Below are positions 44,517-54,559 of a DNA stretch of 64,000 nt, piece after piece; positions within the stretch are counted from its first letter, which is position 1; the number at the start of each line of letters is the position of its first letter. Origin of the DNA: Trebonia sp963773105 (GTDB lineage Bacteria; Actinomycetota; Actinomycetes; Streptosporangiales; Streptosporangiaceae); NCBI GenBank assembly GCA_963773105.1, contig CAVZAA010000003.1:1-64000 (forward strand), written 5' to 3'. The notes under the pieces were generated by a model. The model saw only the letters and a program-made list of their open reading frames with translations. It ran no database searches and was not told where the DNA came from. A program made the translations under genes and the position numbers.

Positions 44517-45173
44517 ATGAGCTTGACGATCGGTGACACCGCCCCGGACTTCACCGCCGAGACCACCGAGGGCACGATCAACTTCCACGACTGGATCGGC
44601 GACTCCTGGGCGGTGCTGTTCTCGCACCCGAAGGACTTCACCCCGATCTGCACCACCGAGCTCGGCTACATGGCCTCGGTCAAGTCCGAGTTCGACAAGC
44701 GCGGGGTGAAGATCATGGCGCTTTCTGTCGACCCGATCGACAAGCACGCCGCCTGGGCCGCCGACATCAAGGAGACGCAGGGCACCGCCCCGAACTACCC
44801 GATGATCGGCGACGTCGACTTCACCGTGTCCAAGGTCTACGGGATGCTGGGGGCCGACGTCAGCGGCGATCCGGCCGACCGCACGGCGGCCGACAACCAG
44901 ACCGTGCGCAGCGTCTTTGTGATCGGGCCGGACAAGAAGATCAAGCTGATCATGCTGTACCCGATGACGACCGGCCGCAACTTCAACGAGATCCTGCGGG
45001 TGATCGACTCGCTCCAGCTGACCGCCAAGCACAAGGTCGCCACGCCCGCCAACTGGCAGCAGGGCGAGGACGTCGTCATCGCCGGCTCGGTCTCCAACGA
45101 CGCGGCCAAGGAGCTGTTCGGCACCTGGAGCGAGCCCAAGCCCTACATCCGGATCGTCCCGCAGCCATCCTGA
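44517..45173 (+). CDS. 1-Cys peroxiredoxin (Prx6 type)
   Basis: Reduces hydrogen peroxide and alkyl hydroperoxides with peroxidatic C45 in 'DFTPICTTELG' (PxxxTxxC). The 218 aa include the long Prx6-type C-terminal arm ('VATPANWQQGEDVVI' and 'KPYIRIVPQP'), and no resolving cysteine is seen. Start ATG 44517 with GGAG 8 nt upstream. A 110-bp piece of this gene (44627-44736, containing C45) recurs exactly at 55519-55628. Followed by a hairpin terminator. Confidence 0.95.
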   Translation: MSLTIGDTAPDFTAETTEGTINFHDWIGDSWAVLFSHPKDFTPICTTELGYMASVKSEFDKRGVKIMALSVDPIDKHAAWAADIKETQGTAPNYPMIGDVDFTVSKVYGMLGADVSGDPADRTAADNQTVRSVFVIGPDKKIKLIMLYPMTTGRNFNEILRVIDSLQLTAKHKVATPANWQQGEDVVIAGSVSNDAAKELFGTWSEPKPYIRIVPQPS

Positions 45174-45202
45174 TCCGGCCGCTGCGTTTCTGCTGAGCAG
45201 GT

Positions 45203-45242
45203 GATCCCGGCGGCCCTGGGTTTGGCCGAGGCTGCCGGGATC
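45203..45242 (+). terminator. Hairpin after the peroxiredoxin gene
   Basis: 13-bp arms GATCCCGGCGGCC (45203-45215) and GGCTGCCGGGATC (45230-45242) with one mismatch, 30 bp after the stop. Confidence 0.65.
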
Positions 45243-45293
45243 CCGGGAAGGATCTGATCTCGCAGCGGGACATGTCAGGGAAAAGGATCGTAC

Positions 45294-45857
45294 GTGATCA
45301 TCTGGGTCAACGGAACGTTCGGCGCGGGCAAGACCACGACCGCCAGGCAGCTGGCCGGCCGACTGGTCAATGCTCGGCACTTCGATCCCGAACAGGTCGG
45401 CTATCTGCTGATGAGGACGCTGGAAGACCATGAGTTCAGGGACTTCCAGGACCTCCCGCCGTGGCGGGAACTGGTCCCCGTCTTCTCCGAGAAGATCGCA
45501 CGGTTCACCGGTCAGCACCTGATCGCCGTGCAGACAGTCCTGCGCGAGGACTACTGGCAGGAACTTACCGTGGGCTTCGAGCGAACCCCGCTGGAAATCT
45601 TCCACGTGCTGCTTCACGTCGACTCCGACGTTCTGGCCGAACGGATTAAGGCCGACGAAATCGAGGCCGGCGCGTGCCAGTGGCGCCTCGACCACATCAG
45701 CGACTACGAGAAGGCGCGGCCGTGGATGGAATCGGCCGCCGACCTCGTCATCGACGCCACGTACCTGCCCGCCGCCGAGGTAGCCGAACGGATCGCGGTC
45801 GAGGCGGAGCAGCGGATGGCCGAGGCGCCTTCGTTATGCGGTGGGATCCGCCCATAG
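45294..45857 (+). CDS. P-loop kinase-like ATPase (TmrB/AAA type)
   Basis: 187 aa. Starts 'IIWVNGTFGAGKTT' (Walker A), then 'ARHFDPEQVGYLL', a lid-like segment 'VDSDVLAERIKADE' and a terminal 'LVIDATYLPAAEVAERI'. The layout is that of small nucleoside/antibiotic kinases such as TmrB-like resistance proteins. Substrate unknown. GTG start at 45294 preceded by AAGGA. Its 3' end overlaps the convergent GH127 gene by 24 nt. Confidence 0.8.
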   Translation: MIIWVNGTFGAGKTTTARQLAGRLVNARHFDPEQVGYLLMRTLEDHEFRDFQDLPPWRELVPVFSEKIARFTGQHLIAVQTVLREDYWQELTVGFERTPLEIFHVLLHVDSDVLAERIKADEIEAGACQWRLDHISDYEKARPWMESAADLVIDATYLPAAEVAERIAVEAEQRMAEAPSLCGGIRP

Positions 45858-47781
45858 CGTGATCTGCTCCTTAGACACGCCACCATCGGCTGACGGGACC
45901 GGTCTGCGGATGCTGACCGGGAGCCAGGTGCGCATCGTGGCCGGACCGCGATTGGCCCACTGGTGGTACGGGATGAGCCGGGCGCGGACGCGCTCGCCTG
46001 CCTTCTCTTGCGGCCCCTCTGGCTCGGCGTAGTAGGGCCACTCCCTCGCGGCGGGGTCGTGGCGGTAGACGTCGATGGTTGTTGCGCCGGAGTCATCGGT
46101 GGCGAGGCTGTGCGGGTCGGCCGTCACCTCGTTGACGCTCCAGCCGGGCGGCAGGTCGCTCGACTCGAGGGCCAACACGAGCGGCCCTTGCTCAACGGCG
46201 AAGGCGCCCCGGGCGGAGTCGATGCGCGGGTCCGGGTGGGTGGCTCGCGCGGCGGCGGGAAACATGATGCTCACTGAGTCCCCGGGGCGGAAGGTCCGCC
46301 GGATCTCGACGTAAGTCGAGGTCTGCGTGGTCGGCGCTTCGCTGACCTTGGCGGCGCCGAACGCCCAGGCCGGGATCCGCAGCCGGAGGGTGATCTCCGC
46401 CGCCGGCGCCTCGATGACGTCCACCGAGACCGTGCCGCCGGCCGGGTAGTCACTGGACACCTGCACGGTGACGCAGCCCGCGGCCAGTTCGGTGGACACC
46501 CAGTAGTCGCCGTACTGGTGCAGCTGAAGGCCGTCGGCGCTGACGGTCGCGAAGTAGAGGCCCACGCTGGCCAGCGTGCGCGCGACGTTGGTCGGGCAGC
46601 ACGAGACCTCGAACCAGGGAGCGCGCAGCCCCGATTCCGCGCGCTGGCTGAGATGCTGCTCGTCGGGCACCTGGCCGGGAGTTCGCTGGTGCAGCGTGTT
46701 CGTGTAGTAGAACGCGCGCCCGTCCGCTCGCGGCGAGGCGAGGACGTTGTTGAGCAGCGTGCGCTCGATCAGGTCCGCGTACTTGTCCTCGCCGGTGGAC
46801 AGCAGCAGCCGCCAGCTCAGCATCACCGAGGCGATGCCCGCGCAGGTCTCCGCGTAGGCGCGGTCGGCCGGAAGCTCGAAGTCATCGCCGAACGCCTCGT
46901 CCTGGTGACGCGACCCGACCCCGCCGGTGATGTAGGTACGGTGGGCCACCCCGTTCGCCCACTGCCGCCGCACCGCGGCCGCGAGCTCCCCGTCGCCGGT
47001 CTCGGTCGCCACGTCAAGCGCGCCCGCGGCGAGGTAGAGAGCGCGCACCGCGTGGCCCCGCATCGTCGTCGCCTGGCGGACCGGCATGTCGTCCTGGAAG
47101 TACTCCTGGCCGAGCGGGTGGGGGCCGAGGGTGCCGGTGCCGCGGCGCTCGACGAAGAGCCGGGCGAGCTCGAGGTAGCGTCGTTCCCCGGTCGCGCGGG
47201 CGAACTCGACCAGCGCCATCTCGATTTCCGGATGGCCGCAGACGCCCTCCCGGCCGTCGGGGCCGAACTCCCGGTCGACATGATCGGCCAGGCGGCGCGC
47301 CACCTGCGGGAGGACGTCGTCATAACCGGTTCGCAGCCGGGCGACGGCCGCCTGGAAGAGATGCCCGAAGCAGTACAGCTCATGTCCCGACTCCAGGCTC
47401 GAGTATCGGGCCGGCTGCCCGGGCCGCCCGAAGCTGGTGTGCAGGTACCCGTCCGGCTCCTGCGCCGCCGCCACCCGCTCGGCGAGGACCAGGTAGCGGC
47501 GCGCGAGGAGATCGGACGGTTCGCGGCCCAGTTCCCACGCCATGGCCTCGAGCAGCTTGTAGATCTCGGAGTCGACGAACTCGATGCCCGCGTGGCTGCC
47601 GCCGCTCGATGCCGGACGCGGCCCGGTCGAAGTTGCCGATCCAGCCGATGCGCTCCATCCACGACTCGCAGTGCTCGAGAATCGTGTCGGCGTTGAGCCG
47701 CTGCTTCTGCCCCCACAGGCCGCCGGTGATCCGGATCTCCTCCGCCCCGAGCGGACGCCAGATGGAGGTGGACGGTCGCAC
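45834..47781 (-). pseudogene. GH127 beta-L-arabinofuranosidase-like enzyme, one frameshift
   Basis: Glycoside hydrolase 127. The long frame from 47543 (569 aa) has the zinc/catalytic elements: 'AYAETCAG' (Glu-x-Cys) and 'FEVSCCPTNVAR' (paired Cys, the nucleophile), with a C-terminal beta-sandwich. The N-terminal 60 residues ('EIRITGGLWGQKQRLNADTILEHCESW...FDRAASGIE') are in another frame from about 47781. Removing one base near 47603 (GAGCGGCGG) joins 'ASGIE' to 'GGSHAGIEFVDSEIYKLLEAMAWELG', giving a full-length protein. The start codon upstream is likely GTG 47781. Last gene of the sugar operon. Confidence 0.85.
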
Positions 47782-47795
47782 CGGACCGCCCGTGC

Positions 47796-49809
47796 TTAGC
47801 GGACGACATCAAGTACCTCGGCTCCTTCGGCGACGAAGACGGGAATGCGGTCGGGGGAAAGGGGGATCCGGGCGGTGCTTCCCCCGTCGTGCCTGACACC
47901 GGTCCCTGCCTCGATCCAGGCGCGGCCCGCGGGCAGGTAGACATCGCGAGCGCCTGCCCCCGGCTCGAGGACCGGGGCGATGAGGAGATCCGGGCCGAAC
48001 AGGAACTCGTCCTCGACCTGCCACGCAGCCGGGTCTTCGGGAAAGTCCACGAACAGCGGCCGCATCGGCGGCACTCCCCGCCGCGACGCCACCCGCATCT
48101 GCTCGTGGATGTAGGGCCGCAGCCGCTCGCGCAGCCGCAGTGCGGCGGCAATGCGCTGGTAGGCGGCGTCGCCATAGGACCAGGCCTCGTTCGGGCCGCC
48201 GGTCATCGCGAAGCCGGTAGGCACCCGGGGCTGCCGGTCGCCGTGCAGCCGAAGCAGCGGGCAGAACACCCCGTACTGGAACCACCGCACGAAGAGCTCC
48301 TGGTAGGCGGGGTCGCGCGGGTCGCCGCCGTGGAACCCGCCGATGTCGGTCGTCCACCAGGGGATGCCGGAGATCGCGATGTTCAGGCCCGCGCGGACCT
48401 GCACGCCGCAGGGACTCCCAGGTGGCCGGGATGTCACCGGACCAGACGGCCGCGCCGTACCGCTGCGATCCGGCCCAGGCGGAGCGGCACAGCAGCACCG
48501 TCTGCTCTTGCCCCGCGGCGGCCATACCGTCGGCGAAGAGCCTGGCGTTGTCGCGCGGGTAGATGCCCGCGACCTCCGCGCCCGGGCCCGGCGTACAGCG
48601 ACAGGTTGCGCGGGCTGGGCCGGATTGAGCTCCGGCTCGCACGCGTCGAGCCAGAAGACGCGGATGCCGCGGCTGAGGTAGTTGCGCTCCACCAGGCGCC
48701 AGACGTACTCGCGCGGTCCGCGGGTTGGTGGGGTCGTAGAACGCCACCGGCATCGGCGCGGCCATGCCCTTGTCCTGGATGGTCTGCTGGAACTCGACCG
48801 CCCTGGTCGGCGCCCACCAGCAGCCCGCGCTGGTAGAACTCGGCGTAGTTCTCGCTGAGCGGCGAGACCGTGGGCCAGATCGACACCATCAGCTCAACGC
48901 CGAGCTGCCCGCAGCTCGGCGACCATGGCGTCAGGATCGGGCCACTCGCACGGGTCGAAGCGGTAGTCGCCCATCGCGGACCAGTGGAAGAAGTCGGCCA
49001 CGATCACCGACAGCGGCAGGCCCCGGCGGTGGTACTCGCGGGCCACCCCGAGCAGCTCGTCCTGGGTGCGGTAGCGGAGCTTGGACTGCCAGAACCCGCT
49101 GGCCCAGGCGGGCAGCTCGGGCGCGTGGCCGGTGGCGTCCGCGTACCGGGCGAGGATCTCCTGCGGGGTCGGGGCGGCCGTGAGCCAGTAGTCGATCTCG
49201 CGCGCCTGGCCGGCCTGCCAGCGGGTCGCGTTCTCGGCGAACTCGACCCGGCCGACGGCGGGCGAGTTCCACAGCATCCCGTAGCCGCGGCTGGAGAGAA
49301 CGAACGGGATGCTCACCTCACCGTTGCGCTGGACCAGGTCCAGGGCGAGGCCCTTGAGGTTCAGCCGCCCGTGCGTTCGCTGTCCGAGGCCGTAGAGGCG
49401 CTCATCCGGGTAGGCGGCGAACTGCTGGTGGATCTCGTAGGCACCCGAGCGGTTGCCTGCGAAGACGCGCGCCCCCGGCATCCAGAAATGCTCCCTGCGC
49501 TCGGCCAGCAGCTCGTCCCCGTCGTGGTCGCGGAAGGCGATCAGGGGTTCCGGGTAGCTCTCGGCGGTGTCGAAGGTGACCTCGACCCGGAGCCGCCCGT
49601 TGGTCAGCGCCGCGCGCGTCCCGTCGACCGTGATGTCGCTGGCGGTGGCGCTCGGCGGGGCATCGCCCAGCGCGCCGACGCTGTCGGCCGGGATACGGTA
49701 CTGGGCCGCGCGCACCCGCACGCTGTCGGGGCCCCAGGCCTGAATGCGGATCACCTCGTGCCGGTGCCGCACCTCGAGGATGCCGTTGTCGTTGCTGATA
49801 GGTCACCAT
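47796..49809 (-). pseudogene. GH31 alpha-xylosidase/glucosidase-like enzyme, about seven frameshifts
   Basis: Glycoside hydrolase 31 of the YicI type spread over all three frames. Pieces in order: 'ISNDNGILEVRHRHEVIRI' and 'FAAYPDERLYGLGQRTHGRL' (N-terminal domain), 'SGFWQSKLRYRTQDELL', 'VELMVSIWPTVSPLSENYAEF', 'MPVAFYDPTNPR', 'GIRVFWLDACEPE' (nucleophile Asp), 'RNLSLYAGPG', 'QRYGAAVWSGDIPATWESL' (acid/base Asp), 'ISGIPWWTTDIGGF', 'PLLRLHGDRQPR', then the C-terminal sheets. Shifts lie near 49799, 48909, 48800, 48715, 48613, 48584 and 48407; each is cured by deleting one base. No in-frame stop or loss of a motif is otherwise seen. Confidence 0.85.
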
Positions 49810-49908
49810 GCCGGCGTGATTCGTCCCAACGTTGAGCGGGCGGCGCCGCCTCGCGCCACCTGAAATGAATGAAGACTGCGGTTGCCCGCGGCTACTGGTC
49901 CCTGACTG

Positions 49909-50726
49909 CTAGTCCTTGACGGCCCCCGCGGTCACGCCGGCGGCGACATAGCGCTGCGCGAGGACGAGCAGCACGGCCGCCGGAATCGAGGCGACGACGG
50001 CGGTGGCCATGATCGCGTTCCACTGCTGGTTGTTGTTGCCGATGTAGGCGTAGATGCCGAGCGTGATCGGCTGCAGTCCGCCGCCGCCGTCCAGGGTGTT
50101 GGCGAACAGGAAGTCCGACCACGCCCACAGGAACGCGAACAGCGAGACGGTGACCACCGCGTTCCTGCTGACCGGCACGACGATCGACAGGAAGGTGCGC
50201 ATCGTGCCCGCGCCGTCGATGCGGGCGGCCTGCAGCAGCTCATCGGGGATCCGCGACATGAACGCGGTGAAGATCAGCACGCCGAACGGAACCGCGATGG
50301 TGGAGTCGGCGACGATGAGCCCCCACACCGTGTTGAGCAGGCCGAACTTGAGGTAGATGGCGTAGAAGCCCATCGCCATCACGATCGCGGGGATCATCTG
50401 CGCGATCAGCAGCGCGAAGCTCAGCACGCCGCCGCCGCGCGGCCGCAGCTTGGCCAGCGAGTAGCCGGCCGGCGCGGCCAGCACGAGCGTGAGCGCGACC
50501 GTGCCGAGCCCGATGAGCAGGCTGGTGCCGAGATACGGGCAGCTGCTGGTGAAGGACCACCGCGTAGCCCTGCGAGGGTTCCGTCGATCGGGATCAGGTT
50601 GGGCGGGCTCTTGCGCATGTTGGACGTCGACGTCAGCGAGACGTTGATCATCCAGTAGACGGGGAACAGCATCACGGCGGTCACCAGGACGCCGATCGCG
50701 GTCAGCCACCAGGAACGCCGCTTCAT
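49909..50726 (-). pseudogene. Sugar ABC permease (MalG type), two frameshifts
   Basis: Carbohydrate ABC transporter permease. N-terminus 'MKRRSWWLTAIGVLVTAVML' from ATG 50726 reads to 'PPNLIPIDGTL'; one extra base near 50574 and another between about 50537 and 50558 shift the frame to the rest, 'YLGTSLLIGLGTVALTLVLAAPAGYSLAKLRPRG', through the EAA loop 'LLQAARIDGAGTMRTFLSIVVPVSRNAVVTV' to 'GAVKD'. Overlaps the MalF-type gene by ATGA. Imports the sugar handled by the downstream glycosidases. Confidence 0.85.
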
Positions 50727-51702
50727 GTCGTCTCCAATCTGCTCCTGGCGCGGATGTACACCAGCGCGAAGACGACCGCGATGAGGATCAGCACGTTCCC
50801 GACGGCCGCGGCGGAGCTGAAGTCGGGCAGCAGCGAGCCGAAGCCGAGCTGGTAGGACCAGATCGCCAGCGTCGTCGACGAGGTCGCCGGGCCGCCTCTG
50901 GTCATGATCCAGATGATGTCGAACACCTTCAGGGTGTAGACGAGGCCGAGCAGCAGGGTGATGGCGGACACCGGGCGCAGCAGCGGGAAGGTGATCCGCC
51001 AGAAGCGCTGCCACCCGTTCGCGCCGTCGATCGCGGCGGCCTCGAAGATATCGGGCGAGATGCTCTGCAGGCCGCTGTACATGATCACCAGGTTGAAGGG
51101 GATGCCGATCCAGATGTTCGCGATCAGCACGGCGACCAGGGACCACGTCGGCGAGGTGAGCCAGTCGATCGGCGCCATCGCCGACGGCCTGCAGGAAGGA
51201 GTTCACGATCCCGGAGTCGCTGTTGAGCATCCACGACCAGGTCGACGCGGACACCAGCAGCGGCAGCAGCCACGGGACGAGGAACAGCGCCCGCAGAATG
51301 CCCGACAGCCGGAAGGTCTTGAAGAAGAACACCGCCAGCCCCAGGCCGATCGCGAACTGGAAAGCGATGGAGACGAAGGTGAAGATCGCCGTGTTGATGA
51401 GCGCGGGAGCGAACGTCGGGTTGTGGATAGACGTTGATGTAGTTGGAGAGCCCCGCGAACGGGGCGTCACCGCGTGATGAAGGACGAGACGCGTGTAGCT
51501 CCTGAGGCTCAGATCGATGTTGCGGTAGAGCGGGTACGCGTAGAAGATGCCCAGGTACGCGACGACCGGGAGCGATGAACCCCCACGCCGTCAACTGCGC
51601 CCGGCGGCGCGCTCGCGCGCGCCGCGCCCGTGACGGGGCGGACTGCGCCGCCCCGTCACCGTGTCGCACAGCCGACCGCGTCTTGAACCGCTCTGCTGTC
51701 AT
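50723..51702 (-). pseudogene. Sugar ABC permease (MalF type), about five frameshifts
   Basis: N-terminus 'MTAERFKTRSAVRHG' then 'QLTAWGFIAP', 'VVAYLGIFYAYPLYRNIDLSLRSYT', 'GDAPFAGLSNYINV', 'IHNPTFAPALINTAIFTFVSIAFQFAIGLGLAVFF', and 'MAPIDWLTSPTWSLVAVLIANIWIGIPFNLVIMYSGLQSI' with the EAA loop 'FEAAAIDGANGWQRFWRITFPLLRPV'. The joints near 51568, 51491, 51472, 51430 and 51180 each need one base removed. The protein would be about 320 aa, normal for MalF-type permeases of this class. Confidence 0.85.
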
Positions 51703-51729
51703 GGCTCTCACGTCGGCCTGCTGCCGACG

Positions 51730-53043
51730 CTACTTGTTGATCGCCGCCGTGGCCGCGGACTGGGCGGCCGCGAGCGCGCTGGCGGGGGACGCCGCGCCGC
51801 TCTCGGCCTTCTGCACCGCCGTCCACAGCTGCTGGGAGATGATCGGGTACTTCGTGCCCAGGTTGTCGCCGGTGCGGGCCTTGGCAACGCCCACCGCGCT
51901 GACCCAGGAGCTCAGCGACGGATCGGCGGACACCTGGGCCTGCTGCCCCGCCTGCGTGGGCACGATGTAGTTCAGGGTGTTGTCGGTCGTGACGATGTTG
52001 CTGGTGGAGGACAGGCAGCTCACGATCTTGGCCGAGGTGGCGTAGCTGGCCGTGTTCTTCTGGACGGGAATGGTGAAGAACTCCCCGCCGGTCGGCACCG
52101 GGGCCGCGCCGCCGTTCTCGCCCGGGATCGCGATGACCTTCGCGCCCATCGCGGCGGCGAGGGTCTTCTGCCAGGTGCCGTTCTCGCCGAACGCGAACTG
52201 GCCGGTCTGGAACTCCTGCCACGAGGTGGTCTGGGTGTCCTGGATGACGGAGTTCGGCGCGTAGCCGTCCTTGATCCAGGTGGTCCACAGCGTGAGCGCG
52301 GCGATGGCCTGCGGCGAGTCGACGTTGGTGAGGTTCGCGCCGGCGCCCCAGAACCACGGAAGGAACTGGAAGCTGCCCTCCTCGGTGTTGATGCCGGAGA
52401 AGGTGATGCCCTTCTTGCCGATCGCCTTGACCTTGGCCAGCGCCGCCGTCAGCGTGGCCCAGCTGGTGATGGAGGCTCGGGTTGACTTTCGCCGCCGCCA
52501 GGATCTTCGGGTTGTAGTAGAGCGCCAGCGTGTTCGCGCCGATCGGCACGCCGTAGGTCTTGCCGTTGATAACGCCCGCGCCGAGGATGTTCGGCGCGAT
52601 CGTGCCGGTCGACAGCCCGTTCTGCGCGGTGGTGGTCAGCAGGCCCGCGCTGGCGAGGGTGGAGACCACTGGGTTGTCGATCAGCAGGATGTTCGGCGAG
52701 TTGCCCTGCCTGGCCCGCGAGCAGGGCCTGCGTCGTCAGCGCGGTGGTGTCGTAGGCGGTGCGCTTGATCGTCACGCCGGCCTCGGTGCCGCACTTGCTG
52801 ACCAGCTGCGCCCAGGGTGACGACGCGGTGTACTGCGGGTAGGGATCCCAGAAGGTATAGGTGCCGCCGCGCTGGCCGACGATGTGGCGCCGCCGCCGGC
52901 GCTGGCCGACGATGTGGCGCCGCCGCCGAGCTGGTCGAGCTGCTCGAGCTGCTCGAGCAGGCTGTCAGCGCTGCCGTCATGGCGCCGACGGCTAGCAGGG
53001 CCGCACCGATGGTTCTCGTCTTACGCGATCTTTGCACGGTCAT
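51730..53043 (-). pseudogene. Sugar-binding lipoprotein, at least three frameshifts
   Basis: Extracellular solute-binding protein (family 1). Signal peptide 'TRTIGAALLAVGAMTAALTACSSS' with lipobox cysteine, Ser-rich linker, then 'GTYTFWDPYPQYTASSPWAQLVSKCG', 'GNSPNILLIDNPVVSTLASAGLL', 'NGKTYGVPIGANTLALYYNPKIL', 'GAKVIAIPGENGGAAPV' and a C-terminal 'GTKYPIISQQLWTAVQKAESG'. One-base insertions near 52868, 52711 and 52476 explain the frame changes. A 30-bp tandem duplication lies in the linker (52871-52898 and 52901-52928). First structural gene of the sugar operon. Confidence 0.85.
52871..52928 (-). repeat. 30-bp tandem duplication in the binding-protein linker
   Basis: GCTGGCCGACGATGTGGCGC plus CGCCGCCG repeats at 52871-52898 and 52901-52928 (period 30, 28 identical bases). 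Confidence 0.85.
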
Positions 53044-53133
53044 TCCTCTCTGAATGACCGGTTTCCGCGATCGCGGAAACCGGAGGGGGTAATTGTTTAT
53101 TTATTGTCGTCTTTGATTTGATATTTGTCATTA

Positions 53134-53153
53134 TTGTCGAAGCGGTTCGACAA
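53134..53153. promoter_or_regulatory. LacI-type operator upstream of the sugar operon
   Basis: Palindrome TTGTCGAA-GCGG-TTCGACAA (53134-53153), 91 bp before the binding-protein start. Its core TCGAA-N4-TTCGA is the same as the two copies at 54211-54239, so it is the likely site at which the adjacent LacI-type regulator represses the operon. Confidence 0.7.
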
Positions 53154-53189
53154 TTCGGCGCGCCTCCGGAAGGCCGCCGCCGCGCTTTG

Positions 53190-54192
53190 TTAGCGGGTGC
53201 TTCCCCGGTCGGTAATGTGCGGCGCGACGAGATCCACCCGGGGCGCCGTCGCGCCCGATGGGTTGGTCATCCGTTGCACCAGGGCCTGGACCGCCATTCG
53301 GCCCAGCTTGTTCGGTGACGTCTCGACGGCCGTGTACGGCAGCGAGAACAGTCGCCCGAAATCCTCGGAGATACACGCCGACGACCGACAGGTCATCGGG
53401 CACGCGGATACCGCGCGAGTAAAGAACGGATGGCAGCGCGGCGATCACCGCATCGTTGTGCACGATCATGGCCGACTCATCCCGAGCGTCGAGAATCTCG
53501 TTGAGCTGCTGATTGATGGCGGGCTGCTGCGTCTCGCCGAAATACGATCGGACGCGGATGCCGTAGCTGGCCGCCTGCTGGAGAGCCGCGTCCCTGAACC
53601 GCCACGCGTACGCTCCGCCGCGCTCGTTGACGTGCTGGTGCGGGGTGATGAGGATGATCTCGCGGTGGCCGCGCTCGGCCAGGTGGTCAACCAGAATCCG
53701 GCCGGCCTCGGGGAAGTCAAGGTCGAAGACGTCGAAGTCCTCGGGATTGCGCGGCAGGCCGACCATCGAGCCCGGCTGCCGCATCTTCCTCAGCACGGGC
53801 AGGCGCTGGTCTTCATACGCGATGTTCAGCAGCACCACTCCGTCTACCATCCCGGAGCTCGCGATCCGCTGGACCGCGTGCGGGCCATCGCTCTCGGTAA
53901 CCATGAGGATGTCGTAGCCGGCTTCCCTGGCGGCATCGGAGATTGGCAGGACGTACTGCAGCATCGCCGGCGAGAATTCGTCTTCGAAGAACTGCACGAA
54001 CAAGCCGATGACCATCGTCTGAGATGTCGCCAGGGCCCGCGCCCCGGCATTCGGGGTGAAGCCAAGCTCGCTGATGGCCGCCTCGATGCGCTCGCGCGTT
54101 TCCCTGGAGATGCTGCGCTTGCCCGATAGCGCATAGGAGACTGTGCTCCGCGAGACACCCGCGCGGCGAGCCACGTCTTCGATGGTCGGCAC
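53190..54192 (-). pseudogene. LacI-family transcriptional regulator, one frameshift
   Basis: HTH 'VPTIEDVARRAGVSRSTVSYALSGKRSISRETRERIEAAISELGFTPNAGARAL' and periplasmic-binding-type effector domain, about 334 aa once repaired. The N-terminal frame reads to 'VPDDLSVVGV' and one extra base near 53373 is needed to join 'ISEDFGRLFSLPYTAVETSPNKLGRMAVQALVQRMTNP', which ends at 53190. Read uncorrected, the frame runs on to 53131 with a non-protein-like tail. Start GTG 54192 after GGGCGGG. Its own promoter carries two operators, so it is autoregulated. Confidence 0.85.
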
Positions 54193-54210
54193 CGTTACCC
54201 GCCCTTTGAG

Positions 54211-54239
54211 TCGAACCGATTCGAATCGAACCGATTCGA
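54211..54239. promoter_or_regulatory. Double LacI-type operator before the regulator gene
   Basis: TCGAACCGATTCGA occurs twice (54211-54224 and 54226-54239) separated by one base, so the centres are 15 bp apart. Core TCGAA-N4-TTCGA matches the site at 53137-53150. Confidence 0.75.
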
Positions 54240-54559
54240 CCATGTTAACTAGGGTTTATGTCGTACGCAAGATGCCCGACGAGGAAGTCTTTGAGTATTA
54301 TTCATGACCTCTGACCAGGCAATTTGATCGCACCGTATATCACTTGACGACAACCAGTAGCCTTGTCCACGCAACAGAAGTGACAACCGGTTCGACTGTT
54401 GCAGGGCGATCGGGTAGTGGGTCTCCACGGTGTTTGCCCCGGCGCGTTAGCGGCGGCTGGCCCGGTTCTCACCTGCGGTAGCGAATCTTTGCTGGCCGCG
54501 TCAAGGCAATGGCCATCCAGGGATGGAACCCGGTGGGTCGCCGGCGCCGTCAAACCCGC
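54240..54559. other. 320-bp divergent gap
   Basis: Lies between the lacI-type gene and the lipoprotein gene. No ORF, RNA or strong hairpin seen. A weak ACCGGTTCGAC sequence near 54387 loosely resembles half of the operator. Confidence 0.4.

Noticed and set aside
47796..49809. Programmed +1 frameshifting in the GH31 gene
   Set aside because: Seven shifts in one gene and a dozen in its operon neighbours, without slippery motifs, cannot be programmed recoding; error or decay explains them better.
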